Assembly (NCBI GenBank): GCA_902793845.1
Contig: CADBFE010000036.1
Location: 1 to 48,607 of the forward strand
Source of the DNA: an uncultured Lachnospiraceae bacterium
GTDB taxonomy: Bacteria; Bacillota; Clostridia; Lachnospirales; Lachnospiraceae
Reading direction: 5' to 3'
Length of the DNA: 48,607 bases
The translations under genes and the position numbers were made by a program. Shown in pieces: positions 7,453 to 16,337 of this stretch (the stretch's first letter is position 1; each line of letters begins with the position of its first letter). Under the pieces are notes generated by a model that saw only the letters and a program-made list of their open reading frames with translations, had not been told where the DNA came from and did not search any database.

Positions 7453-9180
7453 TCAGAATATAATATCCGAATATCCATACTGATCGATCAGAGGATACAG
7501 CCCCGTCAGTTCTGTCTGGAGCTGGAAATGCCACCACTCCTGCTTATCTCTCAAATATTCAAGATTTGATCCGTGGGCCGTCATGATATCGATTAGCAGA
7601 TCTGCTGCCCACGTGTTGTATTCCATATTGCATCTGAAATCAAGGGTATGCATCTTGGTCTGCATCACAGCCTCATCGCCGAGAGTACTTAGATCCGCAT
7701 ACTCCCTGATCGTTAAGTCTGCCGCTATACCCCTGTTGTGCCTTGATTTCTGGGCTATGTAATAATTGATGTTATATGTACCGTTTGTCAGATATCCCTG
7801 GGCCAGATTGGTCCCTGATGCCGAATATGTGAGATATCCCTGATCGGCCAGGTATCCGCTGACTGCTGCCGATGTGGAGAGCGGTCTGTAACCGTCATAT
7901 ATGACTATCGTATATCCTGCATAGAGAGCTGTCTCCTGACATGTCTTTAACTCAAGGGCCAGATCCCATATTACCGGCATCTGGTCGGGACTTCCGTAAT
8001 TAGGCAGTGCCTGACCGGTGATACCGTCTATCACATTGTATCCGTCTGATGAGAGCACGGCATTCGTATCATTTTCACTGACGCAGTCATATCTCGTACC
8101 TTCATCTGATCCGGTATTAACTTCATTGGCATTACCGCCACATGTAAATATTGAGGAATATGCATTAGTCCTGTTTATCTGTATACCGTACAGATCCTCA
8201 GGATCGGTAAAGAACCCTCTCACATCAACGAGGAGTGTTCTGGCATTGACCCATCCCATAGTCCTCTTTGGTACAGTAACCGCCGTATCGTCAGATACCG
8301 ATTCATCGTCCTGCTCTTCAAGCAGTGCCTCCGCCTCAGCGATTTCTTTCTCCAGCTCTTCATCGTAAACAGTGACATGGAGTACCCAGTCACCTCCGGG
8401 AGACAGATAGCAGTAATGTCCGTTATCACTCTTTGAGACATGAAGCTCCTGACCTGCTGTCAGACTAACAAGAGAGTTTGACATAGTCTCATCGCTGTAT
8501 AGAGGTGTAGTCATAATAGGCTTTACCGTTACGCCAAGGCATCCTTCCTCAGCTGACATTACGACAGTAGCTGTATCTATTGTCTCCTTTATCTCTCCTG
8601 TCTCATCATCCCTGTCATATACATTCAGGATGGCATCCACTGCCTTAAAGGGATCGCAGTATCCGTAGATTGACGTACCCGTGCTGAATACCGGAAGATA
8701 CTCAAGGCTCTCATCTTCTCCGTCAGTAATATATATGGTATACGGTGTACCAACTGCCAGTCCCGTAAGCTCTATCTCAGGATCGTCGGTTACTTTTTTC
8801 AGATACTCCTGATGTTCACTGCCGTCCGCTTTATAAAATACAGCATATGTATCATACAGGGTATCCTCCCATGTAAGTGATATGGATGTAGGAGTAGCCT
8901 CCTGGGATAAGAGGGCAGGTGGTGCCTCCGGCTCCGGGATTTCCTCCGGTACATAGTCAGCCGAGACATTGTCCGGCGATACTGAGCGCAGAGTGCTGTC
9001 CGGCTCTTTCTCCGGCATATGCTTTAATATCCATAAAAAAAGTGCTCCCGTCACGCACATCAGCATGAGCACTTCAAAAAAGACAAAGAGCACCATCGTC
9101 TGGGTCTTACGCACTTTATCTTTCTTTTCGTCCATTCTTATTTTTCTGTTTTTTTTGCTGTAATAATCAGAATTTTTCAT
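7453..9180 (-). CDS. Membrane-anchored VanX/VanY-like M15 D,D-peptidase with FN3 and SH3-like domains
   Basis: 575 residues. One membrane helix near 28-52 follows a basic cytoplasmic tail, then a proline-rich linker, a fibronectin-III-like domain (about 88-155) and an SH3-like segment (about 215-320) split by a glutamate-rich helix (274-294). The C-terminal zinc peptidase carries the M15 motifs YDGYRP (428-433), SRHNRGIAAD with zinc ligands H481 and D488, and EWWH with E548 and H551. The pattern is closest to the VanX-like M15D group, but those are usually small and cytosolic. Here the anchor puts the enzyme outside, where it would cleave D-Ala-D-Ala or stem peptides. There is no vanA/vanH-type ligase nearby, so glycopeptide resistance is not implied. 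First gene of the operon. Confidence 0.85.
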   Translation of the reverse strand: MKNSDYYSKKNRKIRMDEKKDKVRKTQTMVLFVFFEVLMLMCVTGALFLWILKHMPEKEPDSTLRSVSPDNVSADYVPEEIPEPEAPPALLSQEATPTSISLTWEDTLYDTYAVFYKADGSEHQEYLKKVTDDPEIELTGLAVGTPYTIYITDGEDESLEYLPVFSTGTSIYGYCDPFKAVDAILNVYDRDDETGEIKETIDTATVVMSAEEGCLGVTVKPIMTTPLYSDETMSNSLVSLTAGQELHVSKSDNGHYCYLSPGGDWVLHVTVYDEELEKEIAEAEALLEEQDDESVSDDTAVTVPKRTMGWVNARTLLVDVRGFFTDPEDLYGIQINRTNAYSSIFTCGGNANEVNTGSDEGTRYDCVSENDTNAVLSSDGYNVIDGITGQALPNYGSPDQMPVIWDLALELKTCQETALYAGYTIVIYDGYRPLSTSAAVSGYLADQGYLTYSASGTNLAQGYLTNGTYNINYYIAQKSRHNRGIAADLTIREYADLSTLGDEAVMQTKMHTLDFRCNMEYNTWAADLLIDIMTAHGSNLEYLRDKQEWWHFQLQTELTGLYPLIDQYGYSDIIF

Positions 9181-9189
9181 ACATGCCTA

Positions 9190-9198
9190 ATTATAGCA
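9190..9198 (-). promoter_or_regulatory. Extended -10 promoter element of the envelope operon
   Basis: Minus strand TGCTATAAT, a TGn-extended perfect -10, lies only 9 nt before the ATG at 9180. No convincing -35 is seen. If used, the leader would be only a few nucleotides. Confidence 0.5.
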
Positions 9199-9274
9199 GA
9201 AAACCCGTACTTATTCATAATATATATGATAAAATGCCATTAAATAACACCAAATGATTTATGGGGAAATATAT

Positions 9275-10192
9275 ATGATCTACACACTTACACTTAACCC
9301 GTCCATCGATTATATTATAAAAACCGGTTCCTTTAATACAGGGATGACAAACAGGACTGTCTCCGAGCAGATATATGCAGGTGGAAAAGGCATCAACGTA
9401 TCCTTAGTCCTTAAAAACCTTGGAGTAAAGAGTACTGTTCTCGGATTCATTGCCGGATTTACGGGTGACAAAATAGAATCTGACATAAATGATATGGGGA
9501 TCAAAACAGACTTCATCAGGTTAAGCGATGGATTTTCAAGGATCAATGTCAAGCTTGCAGACGCGGAAGGTACCGAGATAAACGGGGCAGGCCCTGAGAT
9601 TGACAGCGAAAGCCTGGACAGACTGTATGAGAAAATAAGCAATCTTAATAAAGACGACATCATGGTACTCTCCGGAAGTATCCCCGGAAAGGCAGCACCG
9701 GATATATATGAAAAAATCTGCAAAATACTCTCAGAAAAAAATATCCGTTTTACCCTCGATACGACAGGTGCCGCACTGACAGATGCCCTTAAATACCACC
9801 CGTTTTTAATAAAGCCAAATCATCATGAACTGTCGGAAATATATGGCGCAGATATAAAAACCAGGGATGATGTCATCCCGTATGCAAAGAAACTTAAAGG
9901 AGCCGGTGCGGTAAATGTACTGGTTTCTCTCGGTGAAAACGGCGGTGTGCTGATAGATGAATATGACGCAGTCCGGTCGCTCCCTGCGCCTAAAGGAAAA
10001 TGCATAAACTTTGTAGGTGCCGGTGACGCCATGATTGCGGGTTTTCTCTCTGAAATCACAAAAGGCGGGGACTATGCCTCCGCCTTTGTGACTGCAATCG
10101 CATCCGGCAGTGCATCCGCATTCTCGGAGCACTTTGCCTCTGCCGAATTTATTTATCAGCTAAAGAAACTAATCTTGTCTGAAAGAGCCTGA
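9275..10192 (+). CDS. PfkB-family 1-phosphofructokinase / tagatose-6-phosphate kinase
   Basis: 305 residues from the ATG at 9275, which has a GGGG site 8 nt upstream; the frame opens 21 nt earlier without support. FruK/LacC features: N-terminal [22 protein letters not shown] substrate loop and the PfkB signature [11 protein letters not shown] near the C terminus with the catalytic Asp. It phosphorylates a sugar phosphate (fructose-1-P or tagatose-6-P) with ATP in the cytosol. No PTS or FruR gene is adjacent, so the exact substrate is open; the two families cannot be told apart here. The 3' end overlaps the convergent chemoreceptor gene by 37 nt. Confidence 0.88.
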   Translation: MIYTLTLNPSIDYIIKTGSFNTGMTNRTVSEQIYAGGKGINVSLVLKNLGVKSTVLGFIAGFTGDKIESDINDMGIKTDFIRLSDGFSRINVKLADAEGTEINGAGPEIDSESLDRLYEKISNLNKDDIMVLSGSIPGKAAPDIYEKICKILSEKNIRFTLDTTGAALTDALKYHPFLIKPNHHELSEIYGADIKTRDDVIPYAKKLKGAGAVNVLVSLGENGGVLIDEYDAVRSLPAPKGKCINFVGAGDAMIAGFLSEITKGGDYASAFVTAIASGSASAFSEHFASAEFIYQLKKLILSERA

Positions 10193-11838
10193 GCCATACT
10201 TCTCATCTGCTCCGACTCACCCTTTGTACCGTCTACACCTGTTGCAACATCCTGAACTGATGCAGATACCTGCTCAGCAGATGCGGCATTTTCTTCTGAG
10301 ATAGCTGACAGGTCTGTGATATTTCCGAGGATGGCATCCTTTTCCTGATCAAGCACTTTTGCATCATCCGATACTGCATTGATCTGATCAGCCACTTCCG
10401 CAACAGCCGCGCTTAGCTCGTTCATGCCGTCCGTTACTCCCGATACGAGGAGTTTCTGATCTTCCATCATCTTCTTGGCATCAACTGCCATATCTGCACA
10501 TTCCTGTACTCTTGTGACCACGTCGTGTACTGACTTGGCGATCTCACCTGCAGACTTGTTGCTCTGCTCTGCAAGATCCCTGATATTGTCAGCGACAACT
10601 GCAAATCCTCTGCCCGACTCTCCCGCTCTGGCTGCCTCTATTGATGCATTGAGGGCCAGGAGATTGGTCTGGCCTGCGATGGCCGCAATTGTGTCAGCCG
10701 CATTTTTAATATGCTCAACTGCTTCATTACAGCTCTCTGCCTGCCTTGCAATGTTTGCGATGGCATTAACGGAACGATCGTTGCTCTCATTTACCTGATT
10801 CATCTTGTTGAGAGCATTTTCATTATTGGTACGCATCTGGGCTGCTCTTGTTGCCGCCATGGAAGATACGCTTGATATATTTTCAATTGATTCACTCATT
10901 CTGATCATTGCGGAATTTGCATCCTGCACATTTTCTGCCATGGTCTGAGCTGTTGTAGACATCTGCTCGATAACATTTGCGATCTGGTTTGCACTGTCAG
11001 CGCTGTCTCCTGAGAGCTGGTCTACTCTGGCAACAGCTTCCCCGAGATCCTGGGATGTACTGTAGATGGCGCCGATCGCCTCAGTGAGTTCCGCCTGGAG
11101 TACGTTGAGGGACTGTCCTACATCATTAAACTCTGTACATGCAGATGTAATACTTCTCCTTGAGCTGATATTACCCGATGCCATCATCTTGATATGCTCC
11201 GCAAGCTCCATAAATGTGCCTGAGAGTTTCTTTGAAATCAGGAATACCAGGGTTCCGAATACCAGAATACATATAACAGATGCCATCAGAACAATATCAG
11301 CTACAGAATTCTGCATTCCGGTAATGGAATCCATCGGTGTACCGGCAAATGCCATACCCCATACGATGGTCTTCTCATCATCCGCATAAACCGGAGTGTA
11401 ATATACAATATACTTAACCCCTCCGATCACAAGATTCTGGGTTGTAAAATCCTCGCCCTTGCTTACTGCCTCCCATACTTCCGGTGAAGCCTGAGTACCC
11501 TCATTCCACGAACCGTCCTCATTCTTAAGGGATGTCAGGAATCTCGTATCACCTTCAAAAAGTGTCAGATCGATTCCGGTTGACTCCTTGAGCATCTGGA
11601 CATATTCATGATCCTCATACTCCTCGTAATCAACGTAACCGTTTGCCCTTACATCGTAGGCAAAATATTCGCCGAGAGAAAGAGCCGCAGCTCTTAACTT
11701 CTCTGTCTCAACCTGAGTTATTTCAGCTTTGCTGACATTAGATGCGGTTATGATGATAAATACCGCAAGTAGTGTCATCGGCAACAGACCGATCATCAGA
11801 TTAAGGACACTAAATTTAATAGTTTTTTTCTTGCCCAT
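10156..11838 (-). CDS. Methyl-accepting chemotaxis protein with single-Cache sensor
   Basis: 560 residues. First membrane helix about 12-32, an extracytoplasmic Cache-like domain (about 40-175, with [11 protein letters not shown] near its end), a second helix (about 180-205), HAMP, and the cytoplasmic signalling coiled coil. The conserved hairpin tip reads [20 protein letters not shown] and binds CheA/CheW in family members. Flanking alanine/glutamate-rich heptads hold likely methylation sites. The protein relays an unknown small-molecule signal to the flagellar motor, so the organism is probably motile, though no che or flagellar genes are in the window. AGGAGG precedes the ATG; an extended -10 (TGCTATAAT) lies at about 11876-11884. 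No terminator separates its end from the converging kinase gene. Confidence 0.93.
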   Translation of the reverse strand: MGKKKTIKFSVLNLMIGLLPMTLLAVFIIITASNVSKAEITQVETEKLRAAALSLGEYFAYDVRANGYVDYEEYEDHEYVQMLKESTGIDLTLFEGDTRFLTSLKNEDGSWNEGTQASPEVWEAVSKGEDFTTQNLVIGGVKYIVYYTPVYADDEKTIVWGMAFAGTPMDSITGMQNSVADIVLMASVICILVFGTLVFLISKKLSGTFMELAEHIKMMASGNISSRRSITSACTEFNDVGQSLNVLQAELTEAIGAIYSTSQDLGEAVARVDQLSGDSADSANQIANVIEQMSTTAQTMAENVQDANSAMIRMSESIENISSVSSMAATRAAQMRTNNENALNKMNQVNESNDRSVNAIANIARQAESCNEAVEHIKNAADTIAAIAGQTNLLALNASIEAARAGESGRGFAVVADNIRDLAEQSNKSAGEIAKSVHDVVTRVQECADMAVDAKKMMEDQKLLVSGVTDGMNELSAAVAEVADQINAVSDDAKVLDQEKDAILGNITDLSAISEENAASAEQVSASVQDVATGVDGTKGESEQMRSMAQALSDKISFFS

Positions 11839-11951
11839 AGAAACCTCCTGGTTTATTTATAACATTTCCCCAATATTATAGCATATCTCCGCCAAAATAT
11901 GTGCAAAAATATCAAAATAAATCCTATTATTATGATAGGCAATAATGGTAA

Positions 11952-11979
11952 AAAAAAAGAGAGGTTACCCTCTCTTTTT
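11952..11979 (-). terminator. Terminator overlapping the end of the ABC operon
   Basis: Arms AAAAAGAGAGG and CCTCTCTTTTT flank a very short loop. On the minus strand it ends in a long T run. The upstream arm encodes the last residues KKRG and stop codon of the gene at 11965-12636, so terminator and coding sequence share bases. Confidence 0.85.
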
Positions 11980-12636
11980 TACTCCCTGAATACCGACACC
12001 CGCGGCAGCCAGGAATATCTTTCCAAGCGTCCAGAGTGCTTCCGGTGCATTAAGCATAAATGACATATCATACGGGAATACGGTCATTATCTGTCTTAAG
12101 TATTCAACACCCGCAAATCCTCCGATAACTGCCGTGACAACTACTATCACCAGTCGCTCTGCCTTTACAGACAGGAAAGCGATAAGCATTGCAACGATGA
12201 CACCTGCGATACCTGAGAAGATCATGAATGTCGTATCATTCACATCAAGCTCTTTTGCGATCATCAGCACAATTGATGCTGCCAGATGCTTCTGGGCAAG
12301 ATGATATGCCGCAATAAATATACCGGCCCGCACAAAGTGCCATGCCAAAGCTCCGAGTATGAGACCTATAACAGTCTGTCCGATAAGCATCTCCTCGTTT
12401 GTCAGATTGAAAGAAAGCAGTATCGAATGGGAAAATGTATATCCCACAAAGAAACCGATGAGCGCAAGCGCCATTTTGTAGATACCGTATCCTTCAAAAC
12501 AGATAAAGCATGCGATTATCAAAAGAATCACATAAAAGATGGGCCCGTCAAATGACACGCTCACAAGCTGCCTGATTAAATCCTTAAGCGGCGGAAGGGC
12601 AGCGTCCGTCGAATAAGTTACCTCATCAAATAACAT
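11965..12636 (-). CDS. Polytopic membrane protein of unknown function (DUF4203/TMEM198-like)
   Basis: 223 residues with about seven hydrophobic segments separated by very short loops; glycine/alanine-rich helices such as ALALIGFFVGY and SGIAGVIVAMLIAFLSV recall the DUF4203/TMEM198-like fold. A GGAGG site precedes the ATG. It follows the ABC ATPase gene by 21 nt and precedes the operon terminator, so it is cotranscribed with the importer. It may be an accessory of that transporter; no biochemical role can be read from the sequence. Confidence 0.7.
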   Translation of the reverse strand: MLFDEVTYSTDAALPPLKDLIRQLVSVSFDGPIFYVILLIIACFICFEGYGIYKMALALIGFFVGYTFSHSILLSFNLTNEEMLIGQTVIGLILGALAWHFVRAGIFIAAYHLAQKHLAASIVLMIAKELDVNDTTFMIFSGIAGVIVAMLIAFLSVKAERLVIVVVTAVIGGFAGVEYLRQIMTVFPYDMSFMLNAPEALWTLGKIFLAAAGVGIQGVKKRG

Positions 12637-12657
12637 AATTTGATCCTCCTTATACTT

Positions 12658-13452
12658 TTAAGACAACACCATACGGTCGCTGACAGAATCTCTGCCTGCA
12701 ACCTCCTCAAATTTATGTAAAAGGTCTTCAACAGTGAGCTTTGCCTTTTCTTCGCCCTTGACATCAATAACTATGCGCCCTTCATTCATCATTATAAGTC
12801 TGTTTCCGTGGGCGATGGCATCTCTCATGTTGTGTGTGACCATCATTGTCGTAAGATTATGCTGTTTTACTATCTTATCAGTAGTCTCAAGTACCTTGGC
12901 TGCAGTCTTTGGATCAAGAGCTGCCGTATGCTCATCGAGGAGGAGGAGCTTGGGTCTCTTCATCGTAGCCATGAGGAGGGTTAGTGCCTGTCTCTGACCA
13001 CCTGATAAGAGTCCGACCTTTGCAGTCAGTCTTTCCTCGAGTCCAAGGTCAAGTGTCTTTAATATCTCTTTATATTGTTCACGCTCTGCAGCTGTGACAC
13101 CCCATCTGAGTGTACGCTGTTCTCCACGTCTCGCTGCCAGCGCCATATTCTCGTCAATCTGCATATCGGCTGCTGTTCCTATCATGGGATCCTGGAATAC
13201 GCGGCCGAGGAACGGTGCTCTCTCATGCTCCGAGAGTCCCGATACATCATTTCCGTCTATGACGATTGCTCCCGAGTCAACGGGCCAAACGCCACATATC
13301 GCGTTCATTATTGTAGATTTACCTGCACCGTTACCACCGATAACAGTACAGAAATCACCATCATTTAGTGTAAAGCTGACACCGTTAAGTGCCACTTTCT
13401 CGTTTATGGTCCCGGGGTTAAATGTCTTGTGAATATCTATTACTTCAAGCAT
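12658..13452 (-). CDS. ABC transporter ATP-binding protein (COG1101 type)
   Basis: 264 residues, one nucleotide-binding domain. Walker A GGNGAGKST (about 38-46), Q-loop region GRVFQDP, signature LSGGQRQ, Walker B LLLLDEH with DEHTAALDP D-loop, and the switch His in MMVTHNMRDA. The DEHTAALDP form is typical of the ATPase that partners the COG4120 permease and COG2984 binding protein. It energises uptake of an amino-acid-like or other small substrate. The ATG overlaps the permease stop by one base (TAATG), showing translational coupling. Confidence 0.9.
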   Translation of the reverse strand: MLEVIDIHKTFNPGTINEKVALNGVSFTLNDGDFCTVIGGNGAGKSTIMNAICGVWPVDSGAIVIDGNDVSGLSEHERAPFLGRVFQDPMIGTAADMQIDENMALAARRGEQRTLRWGVTAAEREQYKEILKTLDLGLEERLTAKVGLLSGGQRQALTLLMATMKRPKLLLLDEHTAALDPKTAAKVLETTDKIVKQHNLTTMMVTHNMRDAIAHGNRLIMMNEGRIVIDVKGEEKAKLTVEDLLHKFEEVAGRDSVSDRMVLS

Positions 13453-14429
13453 TATTCTTCCCCCTTTCCTGAAATGATTCCGCTCTTTTTGTTTTCCCTT
13501 GCAACTTTGTGGAATGAGTTCTTCTTTTTCTCCTTTAAGTAAGGCACTGCGAGGAATGCCGCAACGACGATGGCTGTTAAGAGCTTCATATCATTTGCGG
13601 GGAACTTGAGCCAGAGCACGAGCACGTATACGAGATAGTAAATAACGCCTCCGACTACCACAAAACCAAGCCTTAGGATAAAACTCATGCCCTTTTTAAA
13701 TATGGACTCTCCGATAACCTCTCCGATTATAACCGCAGCGAGACCGATAACTATGGCACCGCGGCCCATGTTGGCATCGGCAAATCCCTGGAACTGGGCC
13801 AGGATACCTCCGGCAAGAGCTACCATACCGTTGCTGAGTGCAAGGGCGAGAACCTTCATACCATCTGTATTGATACCCTGGGCTCTCGACATCTTGGGGT
13901 TGATACCCGTGGCACGGATCGCAGAACCCTGCTCCGTGCCCAGATACCAGTAAAGTATACTTATTAAGATCGCACAGAATACGACCATTATGATTATTGT
14001 CCTCGAGAGGTAACGGGCATTTGACGTGATATGCAGTGTCACCAGGTTGACGTTGATCGCCTGATTTGACTTTCCGCCCAGTAATTTAAGGTTGACTGAC
14101 CACAGGCCCAGCTGAGTCAGGATACCTGCAAGTATATCGGGAATACCGAATAACGTATGAAGTAAACCTGTCGCAAGTCCTGCTGAAAGTCCTGCTGCAA
14201 ATGAAACTATAAGTGCAACCTCAGGATTGCATCCTTTCATAATCAGCATGATACATACTGCGCCACCTGTCGCAAACGATCCGTCCACGGTAAGGTCTGC
14301 AAAATTGAGCATTCTGAATGTCATAAACACGCCGAGTGCCATGATACCCCATATCAGTCCCTGAGCCACTCCGCCCGGGCATGCTCTTAAAAGTGCAGTC
14401 CCATCAAGTGAAAATATATATCCTGTCAC
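13452..14429 (-). CDS. ABC transporter permease (COG4120 type)
   Basis: 325 residues starting at GTG 14429, supported by an AGAGG site about 9 nt upstream. About eight to nine hydrophobic segments; the N-terminal segment GLIWGIMALGVFMTFRMLNFADLTVDGSFATGG is typical of the branched-chain-like permease family that pairs with COG2984 binding proteins. A charged C-terminal tail follows. It forms the membrane channel with the ATPase encoded next. Located 32 nt after the binding-protein gene. Confidence 0.9.
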   Translation of the reverse strand: MTGYIFSLDGTALLRACPGGVAQGLIWGIMALGVFMTFRMLNFADLTVDGSFATGGAVCIMLIMKGCNPEVALIVSFAAGLSAGLATGLLHTLFGIPDILAGILTQLGLWSVNLKLLGGKSNQAINVNLVTLHITSNARYLSRTIIIMVVFCAILISILYWYLGTEQGSAIRATGINPKMSRAQGINTDGMKVLALALSNGMVALAGGILAQFQGFADANMGRGAIVIGLAAVIIGEVIGESIFKKGMSFILRLGFVVVGGVIYYLVYVLVLWLKFPANDMKLLTAIVVAAFLAVPYLKEKKKNSFHKVARENKKSGIISGKGEE

Positions 14430-14461
14430 CTGTCTATATCCTCTCTTTCAATAAACGCTAA

Positions 14462-15463
14462 TTAGTTTGCCTCGTAGCCTTCAGGCATCTCCATGCCGAT
14501 AGCTTCAGCATAGGCAGCATTGTACTTCTTTGTAGTAGTAGATGCTGTCTGAACGGGCATTGTTGATACATCTGCTCCGTTTGTAAGGATTTCTACAGCC
14601 ATCTGACCTGCAGCATATCCTATATCATAGTAGCTGATTGAAAGTGTAGCGAGACCACCGGCCATCATCATATTTTCCTCACCGCAGATTACAGGGATAC
14701 CTGCAGGCTGGCAGATGTTGGAAACGATTGTCATGTTAGATGCTGCTGTGTTGTCTGTAGGGATATAGATAGCATCACACTCAGCTACTGCTGATGTGAC
14801 AACTGCCTGCATATCGTTAGAGTCAGCAAATGTGTACTCACCGTAAGCTATACCGTCCTCATCAAGGAACTTTTCAATCTCTGTAGCCTGGTAAGCTGAG
14901 TTAGCCTCTGCTGAGCAGTAAATGATACCAACCTTTGTAACCTCGGGTACGAGCTCAAGGATCATGTCCTCCTGCTGATCAAGGGGTGCAAGGTCTGATG
15001 TACCTGAAACATTCATGCCTGTTGTGCCTGACCATGACTCAAGTGCAAGTGCTGTAGCGTAATCTGTAACTGATGTACCGAGAATGGGAATAGAATCTGT
15101 TGCAGATACTGCTGCCTGAAGTGCAGGTGTAGCATTAGCCATGATGAGATCATAGTTGTTTGAAACAAATCCTGTTACGATTGTTGTACATGTAGCAGAA
15201 TCGCCCTGTGCATTCTGTAAATCAAATGTAACGCTGTCGCCGAGTGTCTCTGTAAGAGCATCCTCAAATCCCTGAGTAGCTGCATCAAGAGCATCGTGCT
15301 GAACGAGCTGGCAGATACCTACTGTATAAGTAGCTCCGTCTGCCTGTGCACCGTCGTTTGCGCCTGCGCCTGCGTCAGTATTGCCTGCAGGCTCGCTGCC
15401 GCATGCAACCATACCAAATACCATGGCACAGCAAAGAAAAACAGAAAGTAATTTCTTTTTCAT
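14462..15463 (-). CDS. ABC transporter substrate-binding lipoprotein (COG2984 type, TrpX-like)
   Basis: 333 residues. Lipoprotein signal MKKKLLSVFLCCAMVFGMVACG with the acylated Cys at 21, then an alanine/glycine/aspartate-rich linker. The periplasmic-binding-protein fold starts at TYTVGICQLVQHDALD and shows NYDLIMANATPALQA, characteristic of COG2984. Relatives in streptococci have been linked to tryptophan uptake (TrpX), but the ligand here is unknown. First gene of the operon, with its own promoter and a strong AGGAGG site; the codon use is very uniform, suggesting high expression. A terminator just upstream isolates it from the next operon. Confidence 0.9.
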   Translation of the reverse strand: MKKKLLSVFLCCAMVFGMVACGSEPAGNTDAGAGANDGAQADGATYTVGICQLVQHDALDAATQGFEDALTETLGDSVTFDLQNAQGDSATCTTIVTGFVSNNYDLIMANATPALQAAVSATDSIPILGTSVTDYATALALESWSGTTGMNVSGTSDLAPLDQQEDMILELVPEVTKVGIIYCSAEANSAYQATEIEKFLDEDGIAYGEYTFADSNDMQAVVTSAVAECDAIYIPTDNTAASNMTIVSNICQPAGIPVICGEENMMMAGGLATLSISYYDIGYAAGQMAVEILTNGADVSTMPVQTASTTTKKYNAAYAEAIGMEMPEGYEAN

Positions 15464-15502
15464 AATAATAAAATCCTCCTAAGAATATAGATAAACATAT
15501 AA

Positions 15503-15531
15503 ATTTTACCTTAATGATATAAAAAAATCAA
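15503..15531 (-). promoter_or_regulatory. Promoter of the COG2984-type ABC operon
   Basis: Minus strand: TTGATT (15531-15526), 17-nt spacer, TAAAAT (15508-15503), about 40 nt before the start codon. The -35 follows directly after the upstream terminator. Confidence 0.65.
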
Positions 15532-15536
15532 CAAAC

Positions 15537-15565
15537 AAAAACAGGGGTACCTGCCCCCTGTTTTT
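15537..15565 (-). terminator. Intrinsic terminator after the small membrane-protein pair
   Basis: Arms AAAAACAGGGG (15537-15547) and CCCCTGTTTTT (15555-15565) form a perfect 11-bp stem with a 7-nt loop and a T-rich 3' side on the minus strand. It lies 13 nt after the stop of the gene at 15579. Confidence 0.9.
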
Positions 15566-15578
15566 CATTAAAATAACC

Positions 15579-15884
15579 TTATTTAGACAGTTTCTTTTTG
15601 AGTCTGCCCTGCGGATCTGTAATGAGGAGATTTACTACCCAAATAACCAGTGCCAGTGCCAGAACCGCCATCCCGAGGAATGCATCATTCAGCATATCCA
15701 TGGGTGCCTGATTAAAGTACTCTGCTTTTAGCTCTGCAAATTCAAATATTGCATCCACAAACCACATGATCGATGCTCCCCAGAGCATCAGGCTAAGGAA
15801 ATCAAGCTTATAATCTCTGTCTTTTTCCTTATACCACACGGCAGTAGTGATTACCGCCGCGATAACCGTTATTAATAATGTCAT
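15579..15884 (-). CDS. Small membrane protein of unknown function
   Basis: 101 residues with three hydrophobic segments: 1-16, about 28-48 (LSLMLWGASIMWFVDAIFEF) and about 68-90 (FLGMAVLALALVIWVVNLLI), then a basic tail. A GGGG site lies before the ATG. It follows the 133-residue membrane protein by 32 nt and is closed by the terminator at 15537-15565. I do not recognise the family; the pair looks like a two-gene unit. Confidence 0.65.
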   Translation of the reverse strand: MTLLITVIAAVITTAVWYKEKDRDYKLDFLSLMLWGASIMWFVDAIFEFAELKAEYFNQAPMDMLNDAFLGMAVLALALVIWVVNLLITDPQGRLKKKLSK

Positions 15885-15916
15885 TTCTATTTCCCCTGTT
15901 TATATAATTATTATAC

Positions 15917-16318
15917 TTATAAATCTTTTGCTTCGTTCGAATCCCCTGATACGATCTTATCAGCCACTCTGCACATTGCAAACCATACGATGGTGACCAG
16001 GACAGCCATGCTCACACCGACAGTTGCCATCTCCTTAAACATCTCCGCCATATCAGCCGGATCGTTCATGGCCGTCAGAAACGGGAACCACGGAACTATC
16101 TCGCCGTGCCATATATGTTCAAACAAAAGGAGGACTGAACCTCCAAGAAGGAGATTGCTGAGCCATTTAAGTTTTCTGCTGAGTGGGATCTTTACATCTG
16201 ACGTAACCGCTTCACTTAATTCATTACTCTCCGCAAGTTTTACTTCTTTTTTAAGCTGTGATGATTCCATCACCTTTACTACAGCAGCCTCTGCCACTGA
16301 TACGAGAAAACATGCCAT
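15917..16318 (-). CDS. Small membrane protein of unknown function
   Basis: 133 residues. The N-terminal hydrophobic/helical part (1-18) is followed by a charged helix (about 19-48), a membrane segment (about 50-67) and another (about 95-118) with a tryptophan-rich loop between them (HIWHGEIVPWFPF). AGGAGG precedes the ATG. It lies 19 nt after the triple-PAS GGDEF gene and may be cotranscribed with it; no family recognised. Confidence 0.6.
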   Translation of the reverse strand: MACFLVSVAEAAVVKVMESSQLKKEVKLAESNELSEAVTSDVKIPLSRKLKWLSNLLLGGSVLLLFEHIWHGEIVPWFPFLTAMNDPADMAEMFKEMATVGVSMAVLVTIVWFAMCRVADKIVSGDSNEAKDL

Positions 16319-16337
16319 TTGTTTATCCTCCTGTTAC

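Noticed and set aside
7453..9180. VanX-like peptidase as evidence of glycopeptide resistance
   Set aside because: No D-Ala-D-Lac/D-Ser ligase, dehydrogenase or VanRS genes nearby, and the enzyme is anchored outside with extra domains; a housekeeping cell-wall role fits better.
11924..11942. Inverted repeat CCTATTAT/ATGATAGG upstream of the chemoreceptor
   Set aside because: Short, with a mismatch and AT-rich, no T tract; too weak to call an operator or terminator.
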